Assembly (NCBI RefSeq): GCF_008039575.1
Contig: NZ_VDUY01000003.1
Coordinates: 248,001-312,000 of the forward strand
Source of the DNA: Zeimonas arvi
Lineage (GTDB): Bacteria > Pseudomonadota > Gammaproteobacteria > Burkholderiales > Burkholderiaceae_E
DNA: 64,000 bases
Reading direction: 5' to 3'
Of the stretch, positions 54,459 through 64,000 are shown piece after piece (positions within the stretch are counted from its first letter, which is position 1; the number at the start of each line of letters is the position of its first letter). The position numbers and the translations under genes were made by a program. The notes under the pieces were generated by a model. The model did no database searches, was not told the DNA's origin, and saw nothing but the letters and a program-made list of their open reading frames with translations.

Positions 54459-56108
54459 ATGCTGCTTGGCCTGAGACTGCGAGATTTCGTCATCGTCGAC
54501 GAAGCCGAGCTCGAGTTCGGCGCGGGCTTCACCGTGCTGTCCGGCGAGACGGGCGCCGGCAAGTCGATCCTGCTCGACGCCCTGGGCCTCGCCATGGGCG
54601 GCCGTGCCGACGCCGGCGTGGTGCGCGAGGGCGCGGCCCGCGCCGACATCACCGCGGTCTTCGGCAGCAGCCCCGAGCTCGACGCCTGGCTCGCCGAGCG
54701 CGAGCTCGCCGGCGACCCCGGCAGCGTGCTGCTGCGCCGGGTGGTCGATGCCGATGGCCGCTCGCGCGCGCTGGTCAACGGCAATCCGGCCACCGCCGCG
54801 CTGCTGCGCGAGCTCGGCGAACGGCTGGTCGACATCCACGGCCAGCACGCCGCCCAGTCGCTGCTGCGCGCCGACGGGCAGCGCCTGCTGCTCGACGCCT
54901 TCGCCGGCCTGTCCGACGAAGCGCGCGCGGTCGGCGAGGCCTGGTCGGCCTGGCGGGCGCTTGCCCGCGAGGTCGAGGCCGCCGAGACCGGCCAGCGCGA
55001 GCTGGCGCTGGAGCGCGACCGGCTGGCCTGGCAGGCCGGCGAACTGGAGAAGCTTCGCCTGGCGCCCGGCGAGTGGCAGGCGCTGAACGAGGAACAGAAG
55101 CGCCTGGCCCATGCGGCCTCGCTGATCGAGGGCACGCGCGGCGCGGCCGACGCGCTGGCCGAGAGCGACGACGCGCTGTCCGGCCGGTTGCACCACCTGC
55201 TCCAGCGGCTGCGGCCGCTGGCCGCCATCGACGAGCGCCTGAGCGAGGCGGTCGAGCTGCTCGACAGCGCCGCGATCCAGGTCGACGAGGCGGCTTCCTC
55301 GCTGTCCGCCTACGCCGACCGGGTCGACCTCGACCCGGAGCGGCTGCGGCAGGCGGAGCAGCGGATCACCGCGATCTTCGAGGCGGCGCGCCGGATGCGC
55401 CTGGCGCCCGACCAGATCCCCGGTGCGCTGACCGACATGCGGAGCCGGCTCGCCGAGCTCGAGGCGGCGCAGGATCTCGACGCCCTGCGCGCGAAAGCCA
55501 CGGCCGCGCGCGAGCGCTTCGACGCGCTGGCAGCGAAGCTCTCGGCCGCGCGGCGAAAGGCGGCCAGGCGCCTGGCCGACGGCGTGTCGGCGCACCTGGC
55601 CGAGCTGGGCATGGCGGGCGGAAGACTGCAGGTGGCCTGCGAAGTCGGCGAGCCCTCGGCCTCGGGCGTCGATGCCATCGAGTTCCGCGTGGCCGCGCAC
55701 GCCGGGGCCACGCCGCGCCCGCTGGCCAGGGTGGCCTCGGGCGGCGAGCTCTCGCGCATCGGCCTGGCGATCTCGGTGCTGGCCGCGCAGGCCAATCCGG
55801 TGCCCACGCTGATCTTCGACGAAGCCGACGCCGGCGTGGGCGGCGCGGTGGCCGACGCCATCGGCGCGCTGATGCGCCGGCTGGGCGGCGACCGGCAGGT
55901 CCTTTGCGTGACCCACCTGCCGCAGGTCGCGGCCAAGGCCCACCGGCACTACCGGGTCAGCAAGGAGGCCGTCGACGGGGCCGCGGTGAGCCGCATCGAG
56001 GCGCTCGACCGGCCCGGGCGCGTCGAGGAGATCGCCCGGATGCTGGGCGGCGCCGAGATCACCGCCACGACCCGCAAGCACGCGCGCGAGATGCTCGCAC
56101 AGGGCTGA
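54459..56108 (+). CDS. recN: RecN DNA repair protein
   Basis: RecN is an SMC-like ATPase that helps double-strand-break repair. The 549-residue protein starts MLLGLRLRDFVIVDEAELEF, has Walker A LSGETGAGKSILLDALGLAM, a central coiled coil (about residues 150-370, rich in Leu/Glu/Arg), and the C-terminal ASGGELSRIGLAISVLAAQ signature and LIFDEADAGVGGAVADAIG Walker B. The long open frame continues upstream through nadK in another phase, so I chose the ATG at 54459, 2 bases after nadK. Confidence 0.95.
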   Translation: MLLGLRLRDFVIVDEAELEFGAGFTVLSGETGAGKSILLDALGLAMGGRADAGVVREGAARADITAVFGSSPELDAWLAERELAGDPGSVLLRRVVDADGRSRALVNGNPATAALLRELGERLVDIHGQHAAQSLLRADGQRLLLDAFAGLSDEARAVGEAWSAWRALAREVEAAETGQRELALERDRLAWQAGELEKLRLAPGEWQALNEEQKRLAHAASLIEGTRGAADALAESDDALSGRLHHLLQRLRPLAAIDERLSEAVELLDSAAIQVDEAASSLSAYADRVDLDPERLRQAEQRITAIFEAARRMRLAPDQIPGALTDMRSRLAELEAAQDLDALRAKATAARERFDALAAKLSAARRKAARRLADGVSAHLAELGMAGGRLQVACEVGEPSASGVDAIEFRVAAHAGATPRPLARVASGGELSRIGLAISVLAAQANPVPTLIFDEADAGVGGAVADAIGALMRRLGGDRQVLCVTHLPQVAAKAHRHYRVSKEAVDGAAVSRIEALDRPGRVEEIARMLGGAEITATTRKHAREMLAQG

Positions 56109-56152
56109 GCGGCGCGAGGCTGCCCTCGTGCGTGATTGCCGCGGCGCCGCCG

Positions 56153-56911
56153 CTAGGGGCGTCCGCCCTGCTCGCGTCCCGCGCCCAGCCACTCGGGATC
56201 GGGCAGCTCGTTGAAGACCTTGCGCAGCCCCTGGCCCCAGGCGCGCCGGATGCTGCCGAAGTAGGCATCCTCCGGCTCGATCCGGTGGCGAAGGCCGACC
56301 CGGCACTCGTTGCGGCGGACGAACGCCAGGTCGATCGGCAGGCCCACGGACAGGTTGCTCTTGATCGTGGAGTCGAAGGACACCAGCGCGCACTTGATCG
56401 CCTCGTCGACCGGCGTGGACGGTCGGATCACGCGGTCGATGATCGGCTTGCCGTACTTGCTCTCGCCGATCTGGAAATACGGGGTGTCGGGGCTGCTCTC
56501 GATGAAGTTGCCTTCGGCATAGACGAGGAAGAGCCGCGGCGCGTCGCCCGCGATCTGGCCGCCCACCAGGAAGTTGCAGCTGAAGTCCACGCCGCTCTGG
56601 GCGAGCTGGCTCGACGAATGATGGTGGATCACCTGTCGCACCGCGTCGCCGACCAGGGTGGCCACATCGAACATCGTGGCCGCGCTCATCAGGTTGGGCC
56701 GCTCGGAATGCAACGCCTGGCGCAGCGTGCTGACCACCGCCTGCGTGGTGGCCAGGTTGCCGGAGTTCAGCAGCACGATCGCCCTTTCGCCGGGCGTCTC
56801 GAAGACCGCCATCTTCGAGAAGGTGGACACGTGGTCGACGCCGGCATTGGTCCGGGAGTCGGAAGCGAAGAGCAGGCCCTCGTCGAGGGCCATCGCGACG
56901 CAGTAGGTCAT
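56153..56911 (-). CDS. Anbu-type proteasome-like peptidase
   Basis: This 252-residue protein is a member of the Anbu family, proteasome-fold beta-subunit relatives predicted to be N-terminal Thr hydrolases. The start MTYCVAMALDEGLLFASDSR places a Thr at position 2, the nucleophile after Met removal, followed by the conserved Asp/Arg pair and KMAVFETPGERAIVLLNSGN. Later HHHSSSQLAQSGVDFSCNFLV and LFLVYAEGNFIESSPDTPYFQIGE (two pieces) are typical. It is the last gene of a four-gene operon with transglutaminase, alpha-E and ATP-grasp proteins. The family is thought to form ring or helical assemblies, but its cellular substrate is not established to my knowledge. Confidence 0.88.
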   Translation of the reverse strand: MTYCVAMALDEGLLFASDSRTNAGVDHVSTFSKMAVFETPGERAIVLLNSGNLATTQAVVSTLRQALHSERPNLMSAATMFDVATLVGDAVRQVIHHHSSSQLAQSGVDFSCNFLVGGQIAGDAPRLFLVYAEGNFIESSPDTPYFQIGESKYGKPIIDRVIRPSTPVDEAIKCALVSFDSTIKSNLSVGLPIDLAFVRRNECRVGLRHRIEPEDAYFGSIRRAWGQGLRKVFNELPDPEWLGAGREQGGRP

Positions 56912-56927
56912 CGGAAGACGGCGAGTT

Positions 56928-57722
56928 TCACTGTTCGGCGACCCGCACCCAGGCCGTGGTCGACAGGCGCTCGTGCCCGCCGCCCAGCCGAACGCCGCGC
57001 ACCGGACAGGCGTCGAGGTAGTCGAGCCCGATCGCGAGCTTGATGTGGGCGCCGCCGGCGTGGCGGGCGTTGCTGACATCGAAGCTGATCCAGCGATTCA
57101 TGATCCAGGCCTCGGCCCAGGCGTGGCTGGCCACCTGCTCGAAGTCGCTGGAGTAGACGTAGCCGCTCACGTAGCGGCTGGGCACGCCGAGGGTGCGGCT
57201 GCAGGCGATGAAGACGTGGCTGTGGTCCTGGCAGACCCCGGCGCCGCCGGCGAAGGCCTCGGACGCGGTGTGGTGGACCTCGGTGCTGCCCGGGGTGTAG
57301 GGCATCCGGTCGATCAGCGCGCTCATCAGGTCGGTCATCCCGATCAGCGGCCGGCCGGCAACGGTGCGCCGCATCGGCTCGACGAACGCGCGGATCGCGT
57401 CGTCGGGCTCGGTGAGCGGCGTGTCGCGCAGGAAGATGCGCGGGTCGAGGCGGCCGGCCGGCTCGCCGTCGTCCATCTCGTCGACGTCGACCCGGCCCCG
57501 CGCCACCAGCGAGATCTCGACCGGCGGCGCGTCGAGCGCCAGCACGTGCGTGATGTTGTCGAATGCGTCGCGCATCAACAGGCCCGGCGCCGGCATCTCG
57601 ACCGCCCACTCGAGCACCCGCTGGCGCGCCGACGGATACGGCGTGAGCCGGATGTACTGCGTGCTGCGGCTGGGCGGGTCCGCGTAGCGGTAACGGGTTT
57701 CGTGAAAGACGGTCAGCTGCAT
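56928..57722 (-). CDS. Transglutaminase-like protein
   Basis: This 264-residue protein has an N-terminal transglutaminase_N domain (LTVFHETRYRYADPPSRSTQ) and a C-terminal transglutaminase-like core with Cys in GAGVCQDHSHVFIAC, His in VASHAWAEAW and Asp in ISFDVSN. It would make or cleave isopeptide or amide bonds. It overlaps neither neighbour: 13 bp after the alpha-E gene and 16 bp before the Anbu gene. Its grouping with an ATP-grasp ligase and Anbu suggests a peptide-synthesis and -hydrolysis system. Confidence 0.9.
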   Translation of the reverse strand: MQLTVFHETRYRYADPPSRSTQYIRLTPYPSARQRVLEWAVEMPAPGLLMRDAFDNITHVLALDAPPVEISLVARGRVDVDEMDDGEPAGRLDPRIFLRDTPLTEPDDAIRAFVEPMRRTVAGRPLIGMTDLMSALIDRMPYTPGSTEVHHTASEAFAGGAGVCQDHSHVFIACSRTLGVPSRYVSGYVYSSDFEQVASHAWAEAWIMNRWISFDVSNARHAGGAHIKLAIGLDYLDACPVRGVRLGGGHERLSTTAWVRVAEQ

Positions 57723-57735
57723 GGTTCGGCTCGCT

Positions 57736-58704
57736 TCACTTCATCTCGAGGTAGGCGGCGTGGACCGCCTCACCCAATTCCACATTGTCGCGCAGGAAGT
57801 TCTCGAGGAACTCGTGCATGCCCAGCGAGAAGGCCTCCGACACGTCGCCATAAGCCAGCCGCGCGTGGATCGTGGCGGCGAGCCTGCGCGCGGGCCGCCC
57901 GGACTGCTGGGGCAGCTGGCGCAGGATCTCGTCGATCCGGTCGAAGCAGAAGCGCAGCGAGCGCGGCAGCCGCGAATCGAAGATGAGCAGCTCGGCCACC
58001 CGGCGCGCATCGACCGCGTCCTGGTAGGTGTCGCGATAGGCCTCGAAGGCCGAGACCGAGCGCAACACCGAGGTCAGCCGGTAGTAGCCCGAGTAATCGG
58101 AGTCCGTCTCAGCGGCCGCCGCCCGGTCGACGCCGGCCTCGGCCGTGGCCGCCCGGCGCGCGGCCGCCCCCTGTTTCACCGACAGGATCCGGGCGGTGTT
58201 GTCGGCGCGCTCGATGAAGGCGCCGAGCAGGATGAACGAATGCGGCTGGGCACGGCGAATGGTGGCCGAGGTGACGCCGTTGAACAGATGGCTGCGTTCC
58301 TTGACCCACTCGAAGAAGGGCGTGTCCATCGGCTGGCCGCCCGAGCGGCGCTTCTGCTGCAGCTGAAGCCAGGTGTCGTTGATGGTTTCCCACATCTCGG
58401 AAGTGATCGCGCCGCGCACCGCGCGGGCGCTCTCGCGGCTCGCCTCGAGGCAGTTGGCGATGCTGGACGGATGCTGCGGATCCCAGGCGAGGAAGCGGGC
58501 CACGCCTTCCGCTGTGGCGGGCAGCCCGCTGGCCTCGAAGGCCTCCAGCGTGTCGGTGATCACCAGCGGCTCGATCACGTCCGCGCCGTCGTCGGCCGAA
58601 AGCAGCGCCAGCGACTGGCCCACGTCGAGGATCCGCGACATGTTCTCGGCGCGCTCGAGGTAGCGCGACATCCAGTAGAGGTGCGAGGCGACGCGCGACA
58701 GCAT
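57736..58704 (-). CDS. Alpha-E domain protein (DUF403 type)
   Basis: This 322-residue, mostly helical protein belongs to the alpha-E family, linked to circularly permuted ATP-grasp proteins. Landmarks are MLSRVASHLYWMSRYLERAE, WETINDTWLQLQQKRRSGG, HLFNGVTSATIRRAQPHSFI and AFIERADNTARILSVKQ. Repeated Arg-Ala-(Glu/Asp)-Asn motifs in helices (YLERAENMSR, FIERADNTAR) suggest an internal duplication. Its ATG overlaps the stop of the ATP-grasp gene by one base. Reaction unknown. Confidence 0.9.
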   Translation of the reverse strand: MLSRVASHLYWMSRYLERAENMSRILDVGQSLALLSADDGADVIEPLVITDTLEAFEASGLPATAEGVARFLAWDPQHPSSIANCLEASRESARAVRGAITSEMWETINDTWLQLQQKRRSGGQPMDTPFFEWVKERSHLFNGVTSATIRRAQPHSFILLGAFIERADNTARILSVKQGAAARRAATAEAGVDRAAAAETDSDYSGYYRLTSVLRSVSAFEAYRDTYQDAVDARRVAELLIFDSRLPRSLRFCFDRIDEILRQLPQQSGRPARRLAATIHARLAYGDVSEAFSLGMHEFLENFLRDNVELGEAVHAAYLEMK

Positions 58705-60278
58705 CAGCGACCCCCTTGCGCGCCGCCTTCCGGCTCGGGCGGCGGCAACTCGTGCGCCTGCTCGGGCATCAGCGGCGGCACCGGCTCGATCGCCAGCCCG
58801 GCGGCCGGCTGCGCGTGGCGGCGCGCGGCGGCGCTGCCCGGCTCGTCGACCACCCAGGTGTCCTTGGTGCCGCCGCCCTGCGAGGAATTGACGACCAGCG
58901 AGCCCTTGCGCAGGGCCACCCGGGTGAGGCCGCCCGCCACCATCCGGATCTCGCGGCCGACCAGCACGAAGGGCCGCAGGTCGATGTGGCGCGGCGCCAC
59001 GCCCTCGTCCACGAAGGTGGGGCAGGTGGACAGCGCCAGCGTAGGCTGCGCGATGTAGTTGGCCGGCTCGGCCTTCAGCACCTGCGCGAAGCGCGCGATC
59101 TCGTCGGCGGTGCTGGTGGGGCCGACCAGCATGCCGTAGCCGCCCGCGCCGTGGACCTCCTTGACCACCAGCTCGCGCAGGTGGTCCAGCACGTACTTCA
59201 GGTCATCGGGCTTGCGGCACATCCAGGTCGGCACGTTCCGAAGGATCGGCTCCTCGCCCAGGTAGAAGCGGATCATCTCCGGCACGTAGGGATAGATCGA
59301 CTTGTCGTCGGCCACGCCCGTGCCGATCGCATTGGCGATCGCCACGTTGCCGAGCCGATAGGCGGCCAGCAGTCCGGGCACCCCGAGCATCGAATCGGGC
59401 CGGAAGACCAGCGGATCGAGGAAGCTGTCGTCGATGCGCCGGTAGATCACGTCGACGCGCTGGGGCCCCGAAGTGGTCCGCATCCACACGAAACCGTCGC
59501 GCACGAACAGGTCCTGGCCCTCGACGAGCTCGATGCCCATCTGCCGGGCGAGAAAGGCGTGCTCGAAATAGGCGCTGTTGTAGCGGCCCGGGGTCAGCAG
59601 CACCACGGTCGGGTTGTCGACTTCGGTGGCTGCGCGAAGCGTGTGCAGCAACAGCGCCGGGTAGTGCTCGACCGGTCGCACCGCATGGGTGCGGAACAGA
59701 TCGGGGAACAGCCGCATCATGGTGCGGCGATTGCTCAACATGTAGGACACGCCGGAGGGCACGCGCAGGTTGTCCTCGAGCACGTAGTAGCAGCCGTCGG
59801 CGTGCCGGACGATGTCCACGCCGACGATGTGCGCGTAGATGTCGCGGGGCACGCGGGTGCCGATCATCGCGACCTGGTACTGGTCGTTCGCCAGGATCTG
59901 CTCGGCCGGAATCACGCCGGCGCGCAGGATCTCCTGGCCGTGATAGATGTCGGCGAGGAAGCGATTGATCGCGCTGACCCGCTGGGCCAGCCCGCGCTCG
60001 AGCATCGACCATTCGGCGCCGGGGATGATCCTGGGCACCAGGTCGGACGGGATCAGCCGCTCGGTGCCGCCTTCGTCGCCGTAGACCGAGAAGGTGATGC
60101 CGCTGCGGCGAAAGATCAGGTCGGCCTCGGCCCGCTTGGCCGCCATCGACTCCACGCTGGCCTCGCCCAGCCAGCGGGCGTAGGCGGCGTAATGCGGACG
60201 GCAGCTCCCGTCGGCGTCGAGCATCTCGTCGAAGATGCCCTCTGGCGGTGCGATCGGATCGAGGGTTGGGGCGCTCAT
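58704..60278 (-). CDS. Circularly permuted ATP-grasp protein
   Basis: This 524-residue protein matches the CP_ATPgrasp (DUF404/DUF407) family, predicted peptide or amide ligases. Landmarks are ADLIFRRSGITFSVYGDEGG, YYVLEDNLRVPSGVSYMLSN with the Glu-Asp-Asn core, TPGRYNSAYFEHAFLARQMG, LAAYRLGNVAIANAIGTGVA, and VVKEVHGAGGYGMLVGPTST. It is the first gene of the operon; a Pro/Glu-rich C-terminal tail is not conserved. It probably couples ATP hydrolysis to amide bond formation with the alpha-E and transglutaminase partners. Confidence 0.9.
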   Translation of the reverse strand: MSAPTLDPIAPPEGIFDEMLDADGSCRPHYAAYARWLGEASVESMAAKRAEADLIFRRSGITFSVYGDEGGTERLIPSDLVPRIIPGAEWSMLERGLAQRVSAINRFLADIYHGQEILRAGVIPAEQILANDQYQVAMIGTRVPRDIYAHIVGVDIVRHADGCYYVLEDNLRVPSGVSYMLSNRRTMMRLFPDLFRTHAVRPVEHYPALLLHTLRAATEVDNPTVVLLTPGRYNSAYFEHAFLARQMGIELVEGQDLFVRDGFVWMRTTSGPQRVDVIYRRIDDSFLDPLVFRPDSMLGVPGLLAAYRLGNVAIANAIGTGVADDKSIYPYVPEMIRFYLGEEPILRNVPTWMCRKPDDLKYVLDHLRELVVKEVHGAGGYGMLVGPTSTADEIARFAQVLKAEPANYIAQPTLALSTCPTFVDEGVAPRHIDLRPFVLVGREIRMVAGGLTRVALRKGSLVVNSSQGGGTKDTWVVDEPGSAAARRHAQPAAGLAIEPVPPLMPEQAHELPPPEPEGGAQGGR

Positions 60279-60370
60279 GAGCGCAACTTAGCAAGCCGCG
60301 TGCCGGATGTCAGCATCGGGGCTCCGATGGCGGGTTCGCGCCCGGCCCCCCCTCGCCGCCGATGCGCGGA

Positions 60371-60799
60371 TCAGCCGCGACGGTATTCGCAGTTCTTGCG
60401 GGTGCAGTTGGCGTAGAGCGCCAGCGCGTGGTCCTGCAGCTCGAAGCCGCGCTCGTGCGCGATCTTCTGCTGGCGCTTCTCGATCTCGGCGTCGTAGAAC
60501 TCCTCGACCCGGCCGCATTGCAGGCAGACGAGGTGATCATGGTGCTTGCCTTCGTCGAGCTCGAAGACGGCCTTGCCGGCCTCGAAATTGCTGCGCTTGA
60601 GCAGGCCTGCCTGCTCGAACTGGGTCAGGACCCGGTAGACGGTGGCCAGGCCGATGTCCTGGTTCTCGGCGAGCAACTCCCGGTAGACGTCTTCGGCGCT
60701 CATGTGCCGCTGCTTGCCCTGCTGGAAGATCTCCAGGATCTTCAGGCGGGGCAAGGTGGCCTTCAGGCCCATGCTCTTGAGTTCGATGGTGGCGGACAT
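60371..60799 (-). CDS. fur: Ferric uptake regulator
   Basis: Fur is the iron-responsive repressor. The 142-residue protein has the DNA-binding winged helix ([39 protein letters not shown]), the metal-site [18 protein letters not shown] and the C-terminal [11 protein letters not shown] zinc Cys pair. I use the ATG at 60799; upstream frame is not conserved. It is divergent from bamE, a classic beta/gamma arrangement. A candidate target is the tonB promoter at 63154-63180. Confidence 0.96.
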   Translation of the reverse strand: MSATIELKSMGLKATLPRLKILEIFQQGKQRHMSAEDVYRELLAENQDIGLATVYRVLTQFEQAGLLKRSNFEAGKAVFELDEGKHHDHLVCLQCGRVEEFYDAEIEKRQQKIAHERGFELQDHALALYANCTRKNCEYRRG

Positions 60800-60830
60800 G
60801 GCGGGCGCCAGGAGCGGGGACAGGTGGTCG

Positions 60831-60837
60831 TATGATA
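60831..60837. promoter_or_regulatory. Overlapping divergent -10 elements between fur and bamE
   Basis: TATGAT on the plus strand (60831-60836) and TATCAT on the minus strand (60837-60832) are both one base from TATAAT and overlap almost completely. They could serve bamE and fur respectively from the 74-bp spacer. I do not see clear -35 boxes. Confidence 0.4.
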
Positions 60838-60873
60838 TCGGCTTTCCATTCGGGCCCGCCCCTTCCCGGCACC

Positions 60874-61326
60874 ATGAACACGGATACTGCACGTCCAGCA
60901 CGCAGCCGCGCCGCCCGACTCGCAATCGCCGGCGCCGTCGCGGCCGCCGCGCTCGGCACGCTGGGCTGCGCGTCGAACGACACCTCGCGCAGCGGGCTGC
61001 TGGAGCCCTACCGGACCGGCCTGCCCCAGGGCAACTACCTCACGCGCGAGCAGGTCGACCAGGTTCGCGAAGGCATGACCCGCGACCAGGTCCGCTTCCT
61101 GCTCGGCACGCCGCTGCTCGGCCACGTTTTCCACACCGACCGCTGGGACTACGTCTTCAGCTTCAGGCACCCGAACGGCAAGACCGAGCTGCGCCGGGTC
61201 ACCGTGCGCTTCGCCAATGACCGGGTCGCCGGCGTCGACGCCGACCCGCTGCCGCAGCGCGAGGACCCGACCGACCCGGCCCTGCCCGGCTATCGCCCCA
61301 CCGATTCATCCAAGAAGGATTCCTGA
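60874..61326 (+). CDS. bamE: BamE (SmpA/OmlA) outer-membrane lipoprotein
   Basis: BamE is a lipoprotein of the beta-barrel assembly complex. The 150-residue protein has a lipobox signal ([19 protein letters not shown], modified Cys near residue 32) and the SmpA/OmlA domain ([52 protein letters not shown]). It lies 3 bases before dapB on the same strand. The mature part sits on the periplasmic side of the outer membrane. Confidence 0.94.
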   Translation: MNTDTARPARSRAARLAIAGAVAAAALGTLGCASNDTSRSGLLEPYRTGLPQGNYLTREQVDQVREGMTRDQVRFLLGTPLLGHVFHTDRWDYVFSFRHPNGKTELRRVTVRFANDRVAGVDADPLPQREDPTDPALPGYRPTDSSKKDS

Positions 61327-63071
<1,745 letters not shown>

Positions 63072-63153
63072 CGCTAAAGTATGCGGTATGCGGCAACCGG
63101 CGAAGGCCTGCGGCCGCCTGCGAATCCGGTACGCGCCGTCCCCCGGATTTATC

Positions 63154-63180
63154 GAGAATAGTTCTCGTTTGCAATATAAT
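63154..63180. promoter_or_regulatory. Fur-box-like site and perfect -10 between chaN and tonB
   Basis: GAGAA-TAG-TTCTC (63154-63166), continuing to GTTTGCAA, reads on the other strand as TTGCAAACGAGAACTATTC, much like betaproteobacterial Fur boxes. A perfect TATAAT follows at 63175-63180 on the plus strand. The site would overlap the -35 region. Predicted transcription start is only about 2 bases before the tonB ATG at 63189, so the tonB message may be leaderless. Confidence 0.65.
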
Positions 63181-63188
63181 CATCCGGG

Positions 63189-64000
63189 ATGAATCGTCGA
63201 GCGCTCGCCCCTGCCGCAGCCACAGTCGTCCTGCACCTCGCGGCGCTGGCGGGCGTGGTCATGCTTGCCGACGCGCCCGTCGCGCCCCGGCCGGTCGAGC
63301 CCCTGCGGGTCACCTTGCTGACGCCACCGCCGGCCGCGCCGTCGGCGCCGGCTGCCGCGGCCCTGCCCGTGGCTTCCCCGCCGGCGAGGTCCGAGCCGCC
63401 CAGCCCGGTCTCCCCCGGAGCCGGATTCCCGCCTCAGCCGAAGGCGACGCCGGAACCGCCGCCCCCCAGGCCCGAGCCGGCGCGGCCGCCCAGGCCGGAG
63501 CCGCCTCCCAAGCCGAAGCCCGTGCCGGCGCCCCCGTCGAAGCCGGAGCCCCCGCCGAAACCAAAGGCCGAGCCGCCGAGACCGGCGCCAGTCAGGAAGC
63601 AGGCACCTCCCGAGCCGCGGCCGGAACCGGTCCCCCAGCCAGCGCCCCAGGCGACCGCCGGAGCACCGGGGACCGCCGCGCAGGATCCGGCCCGCCCGGC
63701 GCCGGCGGCATCGACTGCGGCATCGTCGGCGCCGCCGACGCGGCAGGCGGCGCCTTCCCCAGGCGCAGCCGCCTCCGCGCTCGCGTCCCCCGCGCCAGCC
63801 GGCGCGAGCCGGACGGCGCCTCGCGTCGACGCAAGCTGGACCGGCAACACGCCGCCGCCCTACCCGATGCGCGCCCGGCGGATGGGCGACCAGGGCGAAG
63901 TGCTGCTCGACGTGCGCGTCGGCATCGACGGACGTGTCACCGACGTGCGCCTGAAGCGATCGAGCGGTTCCGAACTGCTGGATCGGACCGCGATCGAAAC
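63189..64000 (+). CDS. tonB: TonB energy transducer (C-terminal end beyond the window)
   Basis: The first 270 codons of a TonB protein, cut by the window edge. It has an N-terminal membrane anchor (TVVLHLAALAGVVMLA), a periplasmic spacer rich in Pro, Glu, Lys and Ala (about residues 50-215, with repeated PEPPPKPK-like units), and the start of the TonB_C domain (PPYPMRARRMGDQGEVLLDV). TonB transfers energy to outer-membrane iron and haem receptors. The start has no ribosome-binding site upstream, in line with a near-leaderless message. It is divergent from chaN and probably Fur-regulated. Confidence 0.9.
   Translation, partial: MNRRALAPAAATVVLHLAALAGVVMLADAPVAPRPVEPLRVTLLTPPPAAPSAPAAAALPVASPPARSEPPSPVSPGAGFPPQPKATPEPPPPRPEPARPPRPEPPPKPKPVPAPPSKPEPPPKPKAEPPRPAPVRKQAPPEPRPEPVPQPAPQATAGAPGTAAQDPARPAPAASTAASSAPPTRQAAPSPGAAASALASPAPAGASRTAPRVDASWTGNTPPPYPMRARRMGDQGEVLLDVRVGIDGRVTDVRLKRSSGSELLDRTAIE

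Noticed and set aside
63470-63570. Pro/Glu/Lys-coding repeats in tonB as a tandem-repeat array or CRISPR-like feature
   Set aside because: The units are irregular and in frame, as expected for the TonB periplasmic spacer.

Overview
This 64 kb window is chromosomal DNA of a very GC-rich Gram-negative bacterium, most likely a betaproteobacterium of the order Burkholderiales. The evidence is the set of gene families and neighbourhoods: hrcA-nadK-recN, hemH-grpE-dnaK-dnaJ, divergent fur/bamE followed by dapB, polyhydroxyalkanoate genes (phaZ, bktB, a granule-system protein), TctC/Bug solute-binding proteins and an RnfB-like protein coupled to nth. I see no rRNA, tRNA, CRISPR array, insertion sequence or prophage. 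Coding density is high. The only gene-free stretch over 300 bases is 36554-37247.

Layout. 1-7458 holds recC-recB-recD on the minus strand, with recD cut by the window edge. 7514-12782 holds housekeeping and accessory genes: a CopD-like membrane protein, acyl-CoA-binding protein, a putative Na+/H+ antiporter, a PHA-system protein, a 2-hydroxyacid dehydrogenase, a LUD-domain protein and pncB. 12871-29163 is the centrepiece, a nicotinate catabolic locus. 29265-36553 carries fdxA, phaZ, rnfB-like, nth, DUF1841, a DUF47/Pit phosphate module, a hydrolase and bktB. 36554-37247 carries two structured palindromic elements. 37248-46869 carries an MFS transporter, hemL, a two-gene NAD-linked formate dehydrogenase, a beta-CASP metallo-hydrolase and a TctC-type binding protein. 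46898-56108 carries the heat-shock set with hemH, hrcA, nadK and recN. 56153-60278 is the Anbu / transglutaminase / alpha-E / ATP-grasp operon. 60371-64000 carries fur, bamE, dapB, chaN and the start of tonB.

How the nicotinate genes appear to fit together (inference from families and context). A branched-chain-amino-acid-type ABC importer would bring in the substrate. A NicA/NicB-type molybdenum hydroxylase with three c-type haem sites would make 6-hydroxynicotinate, helped by a MocA-like cofactor cytidylyltransferase. A 6-hydroxynicotinate reductase homologue and an enamidase homologue, families known from anaerobic clostridial nicotinate fermentation, would then reduce and open the ring. 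A ferredoxin-NADP reductase divergent from the reductase gene, and a nearby 7Fe ferredoxin, could supply electrons. A TetR regulator sits between the ferredoxin reductase and enamidase genes, and an AT-rich divergent promoter with a long inverted repeat separates the two operons. Two tandem AA_synth (DUF1185) paralogues and a UPF0280 protein of unknown role are embedded in the same operon. The locus thus pairs an aerobic-type entry enzyme with a reductive ring-opening route.

Regulatory signals read directly from sequence: near-consensus sigma-32 promoters in front of grpE and dnaK; a 32-bp perfect hairpin between dnaK and dnaJ; a Fur-box-like site with a perfect -10 almost touching the tonB start codon; and two related cloverleaf-like palindromes, one immediately 3' of bktB and one immediately 3' of the convergent MFS gene, both in the same orientation relative to their own gene.
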